Positions 21,701-33,668 of a stretch of DNA of 64,000 bases are shown one piece after another. This DNA comes from Chaetoderma sp. LZ-2023a. Lineage: Eukaryota > Mollusca > Caudofoveata > Chaetodermatida > Chaetodermatidae. Numbering within the stretch: position 1 is the stretch's first letter; every line of letters begins with the position of its first letter. The position numbers and the translations under genes are program-made. The notes under the pieces are model-generated. The model saw nothing but the letters and a program-made list of their open reading frames with translations, was not told the DNA's origin and made no database searches. The stretch covers positions 8,297,343 through 8,361,342 of the forward strand of contig CM067365.1 in the NCBI GenBank assembly GCA_034401795.1. Direction: 5' to 3'.

Positions 21701-22643
21701 ATTTAAATAACTACAGGCCGATCAGTCTCACCTCATGTATAGCGAAAATCTTAGACAGAGATCTGTCATTGGGCCAATTTTATTTCTGATCGATATAAAC
21801 GACATAGATGAAAACATTACAAGCCAAATTGGTAAATTTGCTGATGATACTAAATTAGGTAAAGAAATTCTGAACAAAGAAAGTACACTTAAACTCCAAG
21901 CAGATCGCCACAGAATTTTATCTGGTCTCAAGAATGACAGATGCTCTTTAACTTAGATAAATGTAGTGTTTTACATTTAAGACACAATAATGTGTGCTAT
22001 AGCTATAACATGGGAAGCAACACAATAGCAAAAAGCATTGAAGAAAAAGATTTGGGAATAACGATTCAGCAATCAATGAAGGTGTCAAGACAATGTGAAG
22101 TAGCATCAAGAAAAGCAAACCAAGCCCTAGGCCTGATATATCGTACAATAAAATATAAATCCCAACCTGTTATTCGCTAGCTTTGCAAATCCCTCGTAAG
22201 ACCTCACTTAGACTACTGTATCCCCCTTTGGTGCCCACACCTACAAAAAGACATAGACTTACTGGCGCGGGTACAAAACAGGATGACACGCATGATCCCA
22301 GGTTTAGCAAGTATACCTTATGAAACACGTCTCCAGAAACTAAATCTTACAACATTGAAAACCAGGAGAATCCGAGCTGACATGATAGAAGTCTATACAC
22401 ATTTTTCTAACGAGGACCACATTAAGCCAAATGAATTCTTCACAATGGCATCTACACCCCACTAGGGGACATGCCCTTAAACTTTACAAACAACCCTGTC
22501 GACTTGATCTACGCAAGTATTTCTTCACAAATAGAGTTGTTAATGTATGGGATTCTCTACCAACAGAAGCAATTAACGCTCCAACATTAAACACATTAAA
22601 AAACAACCTAGGCTCATTCTTCAAGTCACGGGGTTTTATATAG
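21700..22643 (+). pseudogene. CR1/L2-like LINE remnant with internal deletion
   Basis: Starts with NYRPISLTS-type text (21711) and jumps directly to SVIGPILFLIDINDI (RT motif after the catalytic centre), so the first catalytic Asp block is deleted. The second block GKFADDTKLG keeps its ADD (near 21840). The rest follows in three frames: FNLDKCSVLHL, EKDLGITI, then SLVRPHLDYC and the C-terminal LRKYFFTNRVVNVWDSLP, ending at the stop after GFI (22643). Stops or shifts at 21956 and 22180 break it. Closely related in layout to the copy at 30022-31060. Confidence 0.87.
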
Positions 22644-24200
22644 ACCTAAGGTCGTCTAACTCCCAAAAATTGCAGTCACTTCTTCTACACTGAAGTATTT
22701 GACTGCAATCACTGGTAAGCCCAAACAATATTATCTTTTGAATCTAGGCTGGATAAGTTATGGAAGACTCAACCGTTGTACTATGATTACCTCGCAGTCG
22801 ATATAAAACTCGATTGGTATCAGACCAACTATTAAAAACGGTACACTAATTAATACCCTCAGATAAAAATTTAAATACCCAAACAACCTGTCATAACAGG
22901 CTGATAGGACTTCTTACAGGATATAGATTATGATTGATTGATAATGAAAATCCGTCTTTCTACGTTATGCGTTACCCGCTCGGGCGGAAGTCGAATTACG
23001 CAAGCGTATAGGAACAATCAACAACTTCCTGTTTAATATGTGGTTGTATTTGTGCACAGTAACACGTTCTCATATTTCTCATATTTTTACACTCTTCAAA
23101 CAACCAGGTAATTATTTGAGGGAAATTTACTTTTCTAGGCACTTGTTGATTGATTAAATTCAATCACTGTGTGACACGGTCTACAGTCGCACTGATTCAC
23201 TGCGAGTCAATCAGTGATCAGTCAAGTTTAGTTTTGTTTTGTTTTGAAAAGATTCGGTTTGTTTTTAATTGCCAGTGTGACTGTCAGATAACGCTTGAAA
23301 CCTAATATGGAAATAGGCGTTGCCTATAAGCGAACGCAGACACCATTTATTGCTTAAATAAATAGGACGAATTTGTATAGGGTCGAAATGTCCCTAAATG
23401 GTTAAAATACGTATGCCCATCATCATCCACAGGCATTTGAAGTTTACCCGCTTCTTTCATATTATTGGCATATTTCATATTATTTCATATCATATCTGTA
23501 TGGCTTAAAGGGTTAATGCTGCCTCATCCTGTCAAGCTCGCCAAAACAGCTTCCGCAATGGTCTTGATGTATGTCGATTTGCTGAGCAAGTGAAGACTAT
23601 TTTTTGCAAATGTACCACACCACGTACATTGAATGATTGGTTACTGATCCAGTCATTCAAGTGATAAATTTGGCAAATGGACATTTTCTATGAGAAAATT
23701 GAATTTTTCTTGAATAAATTTAACGATTCAAGTTTTAATAAAACGTATTGTCAGTACTCCCAGTTTCATTATTTTCAAGATATTGTCTACATATTTTCTC
23801 GGTTGTGTTGGAACTGACATGCTAGGATGGATGCTAATCAGTGATCTTGTCTCTCACCACTCGCTTTGATCACTTAGCACATATCTTTTGAAAACAAGAT
23901 TTCATACGTGTGCCGAGAGATGAATGGGGAATAATGCACTGTTTATTGGTCCAAACTGTTAATAATAATTATGGTGATTGATCACATGCGCTGACAAGAG
24001 AAAAGGTGTGGGTGATTTGTCGCCAGGTTAAACTAAATAAACCCATCCTTGTGACGAAGTAATCGTCGTCGTCTTTATAATGAAGACAAAGATTCTACAA
24101 GCGCCTCTTATTCGAAACCTCCGCATTTATCAAAACCTACCGTTTTGATTACTAATCAGTATTTTAATTTTCAAATTTTAAAGATGCTGTTCTATATCTT
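22644..24200. other. No gene recognised
   Basis: Non-coding sequence with a half copy of family C near 23636-23700 ('ccagtcattcaagtgataaattt' and 'ggacattttctatgagaaaattg'). Confidence 0.45.
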
Positions 24201-24208
24201 ACATGGAC

Positions 24209-24456
24209 CAGGGTTCGTACGCATGTATGGAAGTCTGGAAAAAGTATGGAAATTTAGGAAAGCTTTTTCCAGGGCTGGAAAAAGTATGGAAATTCAAATT
24301 TTGGGCCAACTGGTATGGAAAATGTATCGAAAATTAAAATATTGGCAATCCAAATTTTTCAGACCGCCATTTTTTTGGTTTACGAACGAAATCTCGCGTT
24401 TCCGCCAGTCTCGCGACAATCTAATCCGATTGGGTCCCAGTCGCGTCTTACAATAG
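24209..24456 (+). mobile_element. hAT-type 5' end (CAGGGTTCGTACGC)
   Basis: Starts CAGGGTTCGTACGCATG and continues with repeated 'ctggaaaaagtatggaa' words. The same block recurs at 31068 and 31291. It probably belongs with the BED-finger remnant that follows. A right end GTATGAACTCTG at 25990-26001 would pair with it loosely, but the 8-bp flanks do not match. Confidence 0.6.
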
Positions 24457-24632
24457 AAAACCGCCTAGTACCGGGAACATCTCGCGGTTGTTGAACAATA
24501 CGTGTCTGAACATGTTCAATTACAACGCAATAAAAATGAGCGAATCAGCTGTCGTCTGTCAAATAGTATAGTGTGAGAAGTCAAAACAATGAAATAATTT
24601 GCGAGATTGCCGTTTTTTGTGATACAGTAAAC

Positions 24633-24815
24633 ATGGGAATGTGCAAGTATTCTAGTATTTGGGAAACTAACGATAAATATAATGATTGGATTTTACCGGA
24701 CAGCACATCAAACTCGCGTGCCCAATGTAGTGCTTGCAATAAGCCTTTTGACATCGGGAATATGAGTGAAGTCGCTCTTGTTAGCCACATGTCGGGAAAA
24801 AACATAAGACACTGA
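24633..24815 (+). pseudogene. hAT transposase N-terminal BED-type zinc finger fragment
   Basis: The short frame reads KYNDWILPDSTSNSRAQCSACN... then ALVSHMSGKNIRH, with C-x2-C and H-x5-H spacing typical of BED-like fingers in hAT transposases. It stops right after the second His region. The catalytic hATC part is not visible downstream. Function would have been DNA binding at the transposon ends. Confidence 0.6.
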
Positions 24816-25151
24816 CAAAAGTTTGTCTAAAGCCAGCGCCGAAAGTTACAGATTTCTTTGGTTCAAGGTAACAATATTTTACATTTTCACGTTGATAGTA
24901 CCAGAATCATTTAGAAGCGTAGCAATTTTATATCGCCCAAAGTTAGATGATCCCAACTTTGCTTGGAGTCACGGTAAAATATTATTGACAGCCCGACAGC
25001 TCTTTCGTATCGCGAGGCCTGTTATGTTGCCGCATTATCAAGTGAAAATAATGAGGATTCCTCCTGTTGCTATGGCGATATGATCAGCTATGGTAAATTT
25101 AAAATAAATTAGTGTATGTGTATATGTGCATGGTTTAACTTGTTATCTAAA

Positions 25152-25178
25152 GGTGGGGGGTGGGTGGGGTGGGGGTGG
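25152..25178 (+). other. G-quadruplex-prone run
   Basis: Five G runs of three to six with one-base T spacers. Confidence 0.6.
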
Positions 25179-25221
25179 CCCTCAACAAATGAATGTGGCT
25201 GTCTCAAACTCAACTTTGCGT

Positions 25222-25340
25222 GATAGCTGTTGAATATTTTGAAAATAATTTGACTGGAAACTATTGCTGCAACAGTTTCCAGTCAAATTGTTTTCAAAAT
25301 ATTCAACAAAAAATGTGCTGCTGTAATGAAATTCATATCT
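25222..25340. mobile_element. Family A foldback, AAAATAATT variant, copy 1
   Basis: Core 25226-25307: TTGAATATTTTGAAAATAAT pairs with ATTGTTTTCAAAATATTCAA. Inner arms GGAAACTATTGCTGC / GCAACAGTTTCC. The following 'aaaaaatgtgctgctgtaa' is identical after the next copy, so the flank was copied too. Confidence 0.85.
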
Positions 25341-25580
25341 GGTTTGCATCCTGAAAAACACTGAGCCACTCCTAGACAATATACGGTTCCCAGAGCCACT
25401 TATAGACAATATGCTGTTCCCAATCCAGATTTTGGGGCTATATTACCCTCAAAAAGTCCCTTTATAATGAGGAATCCTGTGTATGTGTGACACACTGCGT
25501 GTGTTTGTGTGTATGTTGATATTTCTGGCTATATTAGATTAAGATAACTCCTATGTTCTTTTAATAGTGTTTTGATAGGA

Positions 25581-25708
25581 TAGCTGTTGGATATTTTGAA
25601 AATAATTTGACTGGAAACTATTGCTGCTTAAAGCAGCAACAGTTTCCAGTCAAATTATTTTCAAAATATTCAACAAAAAATGTGCTGCTGTAATGAAATT
25701 CATATCTG
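25581..25708. mobile_element. Family A foldback, AAAATAATT variant, copy 2
   Basis: Same core and same right flank as 25222-25340, with a longer centre (GCTGCTTAAAGCAGC). The pair is a local duplication about 359 bases apart, not two independent insertions. A GC-alternating run (GCGCGCGCGC) follows at 25716-25726. Confidence 0.85.
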
Positions 25709-26001
25709 TGTGTGCGCGCGCGCGCCGTACTTTGATATTCTTGTGACAATTACTTATATATGCAGTTTGTTATTGTCCTCGGGCCTTCCACTACTGCGGT
25801 TGCTTCAGTTCCACAGGCAAAAGTGCGCACGCTGTGTTCTGATATTCTTGTTTAATAAAGTTTATATATGATAATATGATGAACATAGTAACTGTGTTTG
25901 TTTTTTGTCTGATTGAAAGTCCCAAAATGAGGTCTGGAAAATTTGAAATTGAGTCTGGAAAAGGTATGGAATTTAATTCTGCTGAAGGTGTATGAACTCT
26001 G

Positions 26002-27630
26002 ATGTACAGTACAGCTCGGAGTTAAAACATAAAATGCGTCTGCAAGGCGTGCATGACGCATACATAGCGGGTCTATTTTAAAATAATTGATGCATCACTT
26101 TCCCGTTGTGAACGGTAAAACAAAGCGGTGTGAAAGTAAAACAAATGGGTTGGAAACAGTTTGACAACGCATCATCACAACACATTTATGATATTGGCTA
26201 GACAAGTCGTTTGAAATCTGATAACGTGAAACGCGTTGCTAATTACGCCGCGCTGGTATAACGACATTATGCGAGTCGACCAAGAAGGGAAACCGATTAC
26301 TCGGGCATACACACATTACGCAATTATATTTTGCCAATGTACCGTAAATTTTCGCGAAATTCCTGTCTTGATTTTAGGGGGAGGCCTCATTCAATGTTGA
26401 ATAATTGGCAGTATGTCACATTATCAGTTCCGATACAGTTGCCTGGTAACGTAAACGTTCCATTCTTACAGAACAAAATGAACCCAGTTACTTATTCACT
26501 GCATAAATTCACCACTAATGTGAAATGCCTCGCGCGATTGATAATTATGCGCAGTCATAGATTCTTGGAAAAGCATAGCCGTAATTTGATTGGCTTGCTG
26601 GACATCTGACGTCATTATGAATGAATGAAAATTACTATCGTGGTAAAATTTTGATCACGTGTCTCATTGTCATTCATAACGAATTGATGATGTGATTTAT
26701 TTTAACCAGTCTCTGAGCGACTCATGATCAACAATGGTGGAATGCAAAATGTACACGTATTCCCGGTGCCGCTTTTAAAAGCAATAAAGCAATATCTTAA
26801 CGCACACTTTGACTTTTAAATTAATAAAACAAACAATGTCTGGTTCATGAAATATAGTGAAATTAGCTCCTGACTGTTTATAATGTTACCTTTCACGGGT
26901 TTATTAAGGCACTATTTATCATCTAGCTATGTTATTGCTACATAGAGGCGGGTGCGGCGATTGCTAATTTCCTCAGCCTGGTTCCCGAGTGAGGCAACAA
27001 CAATGTGTTATACTCGGCTACATTACATTGCAGTATAGTGAATCCGAAAGTTACCGAATGTCACAAAAAGAAAATCATTAAATCGCTACGGGCGTTGTAT
27101 TTCCGCGAAAAGCCAATGGGATATCGGTACATGTTACAGCTTTAGGGGTGCATGGTATTTCATAACTAGCCCTGAACTAGTCTTTTTTCGTTTAGAGCAC
27201 CGATGGGGCGGTAGCGGACACGAATCTGCTAATTTGATGCGTTATTTTATCAATAAAAAACACACCATCTGCATGTTTTAATAAAAAGCGTCTACATTAG
27301 TCGAGCATTGGTACACATAAGCTATATTTTGACATCTTTAATCCATAATTTTGCGTTTCTTCGGTGTCTGTTCATCACGAACACAGGTGCGTAGAAGTGA
27401 TAATGAAGTTGCTTACAGACAGTTTTCACTATGATTAACCTATGTCAAATCTCGCCAGTCCGCATGTTTCGCTGTGCCGGATGTTTATAAAAGTTAAATC
27501 CGAAATGAGCCGATGCTTACGATTCTTGCACTAGATGCAAAACGTTCAGGGGCGCATCGTTACATTAATTCTCAACCGGGAATCATGATTTTGTGTTTCG
27601 TAATATTTATAATTTTGATTTTTAATATTA
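26002..27630. other. No gene recognised
   Basis: AT-rich sequence. The 92-codon frame at 26331-26609 shows no known motif and no splice context. No clear repeat seen. Confidence 0.45.
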
Positions 27631-27639
27631 TGTCCCGCT

Positions 27640-27870
27640 GTCTTTTTAAGGAAAACTCTCATATTTACTCTCATATCGTACTCTATGTCCTTTGTAATAT
27701 AAAATATCCTTGTAAATGTGTATAAATGTTATATGTATAAACATAATATTACAAATTTATGTTATATGTCAAAGGTCCACTGCATCATAGGCTTTGTCTT
27801 TGGTGGATGCCTGTATTGAATTGTTGAATTATTTACCGATATGGAAATAAAGAATCTTGAATCTTGATCC
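27640..27870 (+). repeat. LINE/SINE 3' tail ending AATCTTGAATCTTGA
   Basis: GGTCCACTGCATCATAGGC, CTTTGGTGGATGCCTGT, then AATAAAGAATCTTGAATCTT. Same 3' block as 9298-9415 in the other orientation. Confidence 0.65.
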
Positions 27871-28149
27871 CGGGTAGTTGGAGCCGTGGAGTTGGTATGT
27901 ACGCCGGGTATTACGCAATGCACATATGAAGCTTTTAAACGCATTTAAAATTTCGCGCCTGTCCCGTTTTTAACAACGCGTTTGCCACTATCTCTGGGGG
28001 ACATCAAACAAGTTCAAACTTGCTTATTTACGCATTTAATGCTCATTCTCAACACATATATTTATTATTTTAAATGCATAAAAAAAATTAACTAGATGCT
28101 TTGTGAATGCATTGTGTCCTGTAAGTGACTATCGACATGATCATAAGCG

Positions 28150-28315
28150 TTAAGTGCGTGGATCCATGGTTTGTTAGAGTGCGCCGTGCGGCCTGGAACC
28201 TCTGTCTTCAGCACTCGAGGTTTCTGTCAGGGTTACCTCACCCTTACCTCCTTTAGTCGCTTCTTACGACACGCAGAGGATACAGAAGGTGTATTCTATA
28301 GCCCCACCTACTGGG
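28150..28315 (-). repeat. Short repeat-like segment with GTCGTAAGAAGCGAC hairpin
   Basis: On the minus strand 'ggtgggctatagaatacacc' type text precedes GTCGTAAGAAGCGACTAAAG. GTCG/CGAC pair as a small hairpin. I recall similar text as dispersed in several animal genomes but cannot name the family. Confidence 0.4.
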
Positions 28316-29690
28316 CACCCTGCACCGCCTATAAATAACATAAATTTAACAATGTCAAACTTATAGTCGTCAGTTTCTTGGAAGATATTCTGATAGGATT
28401 TGTTCAGAAATTGTTCCCAACATCCCACAGCCCGACAGGGGTTCAGAACTCCTCCACAAGTTGGATTATTTTGAAATCTAGGTACTCTCAGACGGCATTT
28501 CCTGCATTTGCATTCAGAAAACACCAAGCGACAGAACTAAAACCTGACTAACAAGTCACAAATAAATTGGGTTTTGTCTAAGAATCCATCCATCTGCTAA
28601 CCCCCCACACCCCCCCACAAAGAATATTGAAAGCTGGATGCTCTCAGATGTGTGCTCATACAATTAGAGATAAATATGGACCATTAAATGGTCTTACCAA
28701 TATTTGTGTAGCTATATGCGTGTGCCCGGATCTGTGCCTGGCCATCCTTGTTGTCTCTGATCGGTGTAATCCTCTGATCAAGTACATGTGGCCCATCTCT
28801 ATATAATGTTACTTATGTTATATATCTCTATTTAACGGTACAATGTATGTGTTATTTTGTTTTGGAAACGTGTTACGTTATTTCTGAGCTGTGCTATAAA
28901 AGAAAAACTTAACATTGTTACAGGCCGTCGCTGTCATCGTCGGAAAAATGATAGAGATTAAAACACGCCCAATGATTTCGGTTATCAAATGTACAGTATT
29001 ACATATATATGTGCTGGAGTTGTAATTTATATAATACTGTGACAACGCTCTCCCGTAATGATCTAAGTAGACATATAGTTTCCCAATTGTAGGTAATCTG
29101 CACATACATTTTGACCATCTGCGCCATAGGAAATTTGGGCGGAGATCACCAAAAGAGTTAGGCGGAGATAACCAAAGGCGGAGATTACGGTAAATCAGTC
29201 TAGCAATGGCTAGTTGTTCCCCAATGGTTTCTGGAACATTTACAATTCGCTTAAAAAAACGTAATAAAATTATCAAAATTTGTAGCAGCGATGCAAAACC
29301 AGCGTTGATGTGTTAGACAGATATAACAGACATTATACGCCGCCATCATCCCGAACGGAGAGGCTTAGAACTAAGATTTTTGCTTTGTTTTTGTTCATGC
29401 GTACTGTGTTTCCGTGATCTTCGTTGACCACCTTGTGTATTATATATATATAGTAGTATATGAAATATGCTAATAATATGAAATAGGCGGGTAAGCTTCA
29501 AATGCTTGTGCATCATCATTTTCTCAGGACTTAAACCGTAGGCTTTTCGTCTAGTACTGTCGATTTCTTAAAAACTTATAATTAGCGAAATACGGAAGGG
29601 AGAGGATATGACATTGTTACATGCTATTACTTATTAGTCATAGATATTGTACATATCTTGATATTTGCTCGTTGTTACTATGGAATATGC
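28316..29690. other. No gene recognised
   Basis: The minus frame at 28878-29276 (132 codons) is the longest here. It has no recognisable motif, and its text 'ggcggagataaccaaaggcggagat' suggests a small repeat, so I do not call it. Confidence 0.4.
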
Positions 29691-29695
29691 ATGTG

Positions 29696-29870
29696 CAGCA
29701 GCCGCCGGCTGCGGTGTGCCGCCTACAGCTGCTGGACTTGGCTTTAAACGCTGCTTTATAGGATGTGCCTGCCCAGCAGCCGCCAGCTGCGATGTGCCGC
29801 CTACAGCTGCTAGGCATTGGTTTAAGTGTTAGCTGCAGTGCGCCGCCTGCACTTATGTCCAGCCTGCGCT
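29696..29870. repeat. GC-rich tandem repeat, ~78-bp unit
   Basis: CAGCAGCCGCC starts units at 29696 and 29774; a third partial unit aligns from 29831. Each unit can fold through CAGCAGC / GCTGCTG. It stands out as GC-rich in an AT-rich region and lies just past the 3' end of the LINE at 30022-31060. Confidence 0.75.
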
Positions 29871-30021
29871 TCCAATTTACATAATAAATTTCTGTATTTG
29901 ATATCCTGTATATAGTGACTGTATGCCGAGAAACTAGTTGTGAATCATTTTTGGTATCATGTCTATATGCTACATCACATTCAAAATATTAGTCGAAGAG
30001 ATATGTCGAGTTTGTCATATA

Positions 30022-31060
30022 TTAGTCCAGTTTTGCCTTGAATTCGTCTAAATTCTTAGCTTCCACGATGTGTGCAGGTAGGTTATTCCAGATTGGTGGG
30101 GTACGTTTTGTAAAGAAGTACTTTCTTAAGTTAGTGTTGCAGCTTTGAATTCCTAGTTTGAAGCTATGACCGCGAGTGATGCTTGTGGAGGGTTCACTGA
30201 AGAGATTGGATGGATCAACATTGTAGATGTTTCTCGTCACTTTGTACACCTCAATCAGGTCTCCAGGTGTCCTGCGGTACTTCAGCGAGAACAAATTCAA
30301 TGCTCTAAGCCTCCCTTCATAACTGAGGTGATGTATGCCAGGGATCAACTTGGTTGCTCGTCGTTGTACCCACTCTAGTGTCCGTGACTGTTTCAGAAGG
30401 TGGGGTGCCCACACCATGTTGCAGTATTCCAGTATAGGTCTGACACGGGTTTTGTATAGCAGTATCAATATTGTGGAGTCCAGATAGGTAAATGTTCTTT
30501 TTATAACTCCTAGTATGCTGTTTGCCTTATTGACGATGGTGTTTATGTGGTAGTCAAAGTTTAATTTGTTGTCGATGTGGGTTCCCAGATCTTTTTCACA
30601 CTTCGTTTTGGTTATTGGTTGGGCAATTGGAGTATCTGACACGTTGTACTGTATTAGTGGGTTATTTTTGCCCAGATGGAGAACATGGATTTTTGTTGAA
30701 TTGAATCTAAGCTGCCAATCAAGTGACCACTGGCATGTCCGATTGATGTTTTTCTGTATGTCTGTTATTTCAGGATTCCCAATTAACTTTGTGTCATCAG
30801 CAAAGATTTTGCAGATACAGTCGATAACATCTGGCAGGTCATTTATAAATAGAACAAAAAGTACACTGTCCTGTGGCACCCCACTAGTTACATCCTTGTA
30901 ATCAGATTTAGTTTATCCCAGTTGCACTCTTTGCTTTCTGTTGGTGAGGAAATCATGAATCCAGTTTATTATGTGGCTACCCATTCCGTATGCCTGGAGT
31001 TTGTTTAGTATTCTTACATGCGGTACCGTGTCAAATGCTTTTTTGAAATCTAGGTACAGG
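30022..31060 (-). pseudogene. CR1/L2-like LINE, 5' truncated, RT to C-terminus
   Basis: On the minus strand: YLDFKKAFDTVPH (first catalytic Asp, near 31050), then an in-frame TAA near 30915, then TSGVPQDSVLFVLFINDLP where GVPQGSVLGP is usual, then CKIFADDTKLIG with an intact ADD. The frame from 30879 to 30022 is open for 285 codons and ends with LRKYFFTKRTPPIWNNLPAH, the typical tail of this LINE group. The 5' break at 31060 falls right at a hAT-like end (CAGGGTTCGTACGC). The Gly changes in the GVPQGS loop and the TAA make it inactive. Confidence 0.88.
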
Positions 31061-31062
31061 GT

Positions 31063-31445
31063 TCGTACGCATTTATGGAAGTCTGGAAAAAGTATGGAAA
31101 TTTAGGAAAGCCTTTTCCAGGGCTGGAAAAAGTATGGAAACTCCAATTTTGGGCCAACTGGTATGGAAAATTAAAATATCGGCAATCCTAATTTTTCTGA
31201 CCACCATTTTTTGTTTACGGACGAAATCTCGTGTTTCCGCCAGTTTCGCGAGAATCTAATTCGATTGGGTCCCAGTCGCGTCTTACAATCGGGGATCGTA
31301 CGCATTTATGGAAGTCTGGAAAAAGTATGGAGATTTAGGAAAGCGTTTTCCAGGGCTGGAAAAAGTATGGAAATTCCAATTTTGGGCCAACTGGTATGGA
31401 AAATGTATGGAAAATTAAAATATCGGCAATCCTAATTTTTCGGAC
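31063..31445 (+). repeat. Two tandem copies of the hAT-like CAGGGTTCGTACGC block
   Basis: The block beginning 'ggttcgtacgcatttatggaag' at 31068 is repeated at 31291 about 220 bases on. Both resemble 24209-24456. Confidence 0.75.
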
Positions 31446-31454
31446 CGCCAAGTG

Positions 31455-32810
31455 GGCTTATGCCGTGGCGACTGTCGTCCGTCAACCTTTTCTTTAAACG
31501 ACTTCTTCTCAAGAACCACTTGGCCGATTTCAATTATATTTGGTAGGAAGCATCCCTAGGGCATAGAGATTAAAGTTTGTTCAGACGAAGCCGATCGGCC
31601 AAAATCCAAGATGGCCGCCGGCCAAAATAGCCGATTTTTAGAAACCCTAAAAAATCTTCTCCGAAACTGCTGGAGGATTTGATTCAAAACTCATAACACA
31701 TCATCTAGTGCAAGGGTAGACCCAAGTTTGTTCAAGGCAACCTGATTGGACGATTTGCCTGGCGGTCATCTTGGATGACCTAGTTTTTGCGAAAACAACT
31801 CCCGAACCGCTGAAGGGATAGACCTGAAATTTGGTAAATATACTTAGGGACCAAGGTCCATTCAAGTTTGTTCAAGCGAAGTTCGTACGTTGAAAAACAT
31901 GGCCACCATCAACCAATCAAAATTTAGAATTTCTTGGTCATATTGGTTTTTTTTTATTTGATGTATTTTGATGGCGAAAATTTCTTTATATATGCTTATC
32001 AGTGTGACATTTCTAATATCCCACTTTCGAGACTGTCGGATAAACGGTTTTCCTGCCATCTTGGTTTGTTTTCCCGCCATAGTCTCCCATAGTAAAGCAA
32101 TGGGCCCATAGTAAAGCAATGGGGAATTCTTTAAACGACTTCTCAGGAACCACTGGGCCAATTTCAATTATATTTGGGAAGAAGCATTCATAGGGCATAG
32201 CGATCTAAGTTTGTTCAAACGAAGCTGATTGGTCAAAATCCAAGATGGCCACCGACTAAACCAGCCAACTTTTAGAAATGTCTAAAAACCTCCGAAACGG
32301 CTTGGGGGTTGATTCAAAACTCATGAAACATCATCTAATGCAGGAGGAGAACCAGTTTGTTCAAGAGAACCTGATTGGTCCATTGGCGTGGTGGCCATCT
32401 TGGATGACCTAGTTTTCGCGAAAACAACTTCGTATCCAGAATCGTTGAACGGATTGGGCGGAAATTTGGGAGATATGATAAGGGACTAAGGGCCGTTAAG
32501 TTTTGTTCAAAAGTAGTTGATACACAAAGAAACATGGCTTCTGTTTTCTTGTTATAATTCTGCTCAACTCTGTAGGGTTCTACTTATTGTTGATGGCCTT
32601 TCTGGTTGAAATGCCTATGATTCAGGTGAGCGATACAGGCCCCTTGAGCCTCTTGTTATATGTGTTTTTGGGTATTCTGATCTCAAATTTGTAATTTTTG
32701 AAACTGTCGGATAAATGGTTTGCTGGCCATCTTGTTGATAGAGAGCGTTCTAGTTGAAATGCCTATTGTCCAGGTGAGCGATACAGGCCCCTTGGGCCTC
32801 TTGTTCATAA
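31455..32810 (+). repeat. Two-unit tandem repeat, ~637-bp unit
   Basis: CTTTAAACGACTTCT occurs at 31492 and 32129. Both units contain 'ggccaatttcaattatattt', 'ccaagatggccaccg' and 'ttggatgacctagttttcgcg' in the same order. The second ends with 'caggtgagcgatacaggcccc', repeated again near 32770. This is the style of repeat seen across molluscan genomes (recalled). Confidence 0.75.
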
Positions 32811-33240
32811 ATACAACTTAGACAACTGACGACATTGCCGATATTCGGATATCAGATGGTAACGATAATGTCGCGATATTCTCGATATTATCTGGAAATC
32901 GCCCAGCTCTATCGATAATCAAGGCAGTCATTTCAGTGGTAAATTAAAAGAAATAGCCTTCTTCAATGTGCAAATATTTTGATTTTCTTGACAAAAGTTG
33001 ACCATTAAAGGATTAATGACATAACATAAGTGACACACACATAAGAACATCAGAAGTACCTATGCTTGAAATTACATTCCCCCCGAGACAGGTAAGACAT
33101 TTAATTCTGCAGTATTCTTGTTGAAAATTTACCGCTGAAATGATTGGCTCGATAACAAATTCGAGGGTTAAAGGGTGAAAGTGTTAACCCTTTCACCGAT
33201 GAATTCCCCATATCTCATTTTCAAGGCAACCATGCAGGAA
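32811..33240. other. No gene; half foldback traces
   Basis: A half family C element near 33100-33160 and a decayed family A core near 33240-33310 flank otherwise plain sequence. Confidence 0.45.
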
Positions 33241-33430
33241 AATTGTTGAAATTAATTTGACTGGTAGCTAGCTGTTGCTGCCGTCTTCTAATCAAATTAA
33301 GTTTTCATCAGACATGACAGAGCAGATTTTATATCGTAAAGATTCTGCTTTTTCAGGGATTTGTCGTTGAAAGTGTTTATCCTTTAAACCTCAAATTTGT
33401 TCCAAAAAAAATGTCAATATTCTCATAGAA

Positions 33431-33572
33431 AATGTCAATTTACAGACCAAGAGAAGACTGTTTTTGAAAATTTACTACTCGAATGACTGGCTCGGTTATT
33501 GAGCCAGTCATTCCAGTGGTAAATTTTCAAAAAATACTCTTCTCTTGGTCTGCAAATGTACATTTCTCAAGA
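33431..33572. mobile_element. Family C foldback, best copy
   Basis: Arms of about 65 bases: CAGACCAAGAGAAGACTG ... CTCTTCTCTTGGTCTG, inner GGCTCGGTTATTGAGCC hairpin. It ends about 100 bases before the ORMDL acceptor. The centre word GAATGACTGGCTC / GAGCCAGTCATTC is constant in all copies. Confidence 0.85.
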
Positions 33573-33668
33573 CCACTGCAGAAGCCAGGTTTTTTGCTCA
33601 TAGTAGTGTTAAAGAGTTACTGTTTAATGGTATCTAACGTGTTTATATTTTCTCTGTTTGTCATGCAG

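Noticed and set aside
24209..26001. A single complete hAT element from CAGGGTTCGTACGC to GTATGAACTCTG
   Set aside because: The 8-bp flanks (ACATGGAC and ATGTACAG) do not match and only a short BED-finger piece is coding, so I list the parts separately.
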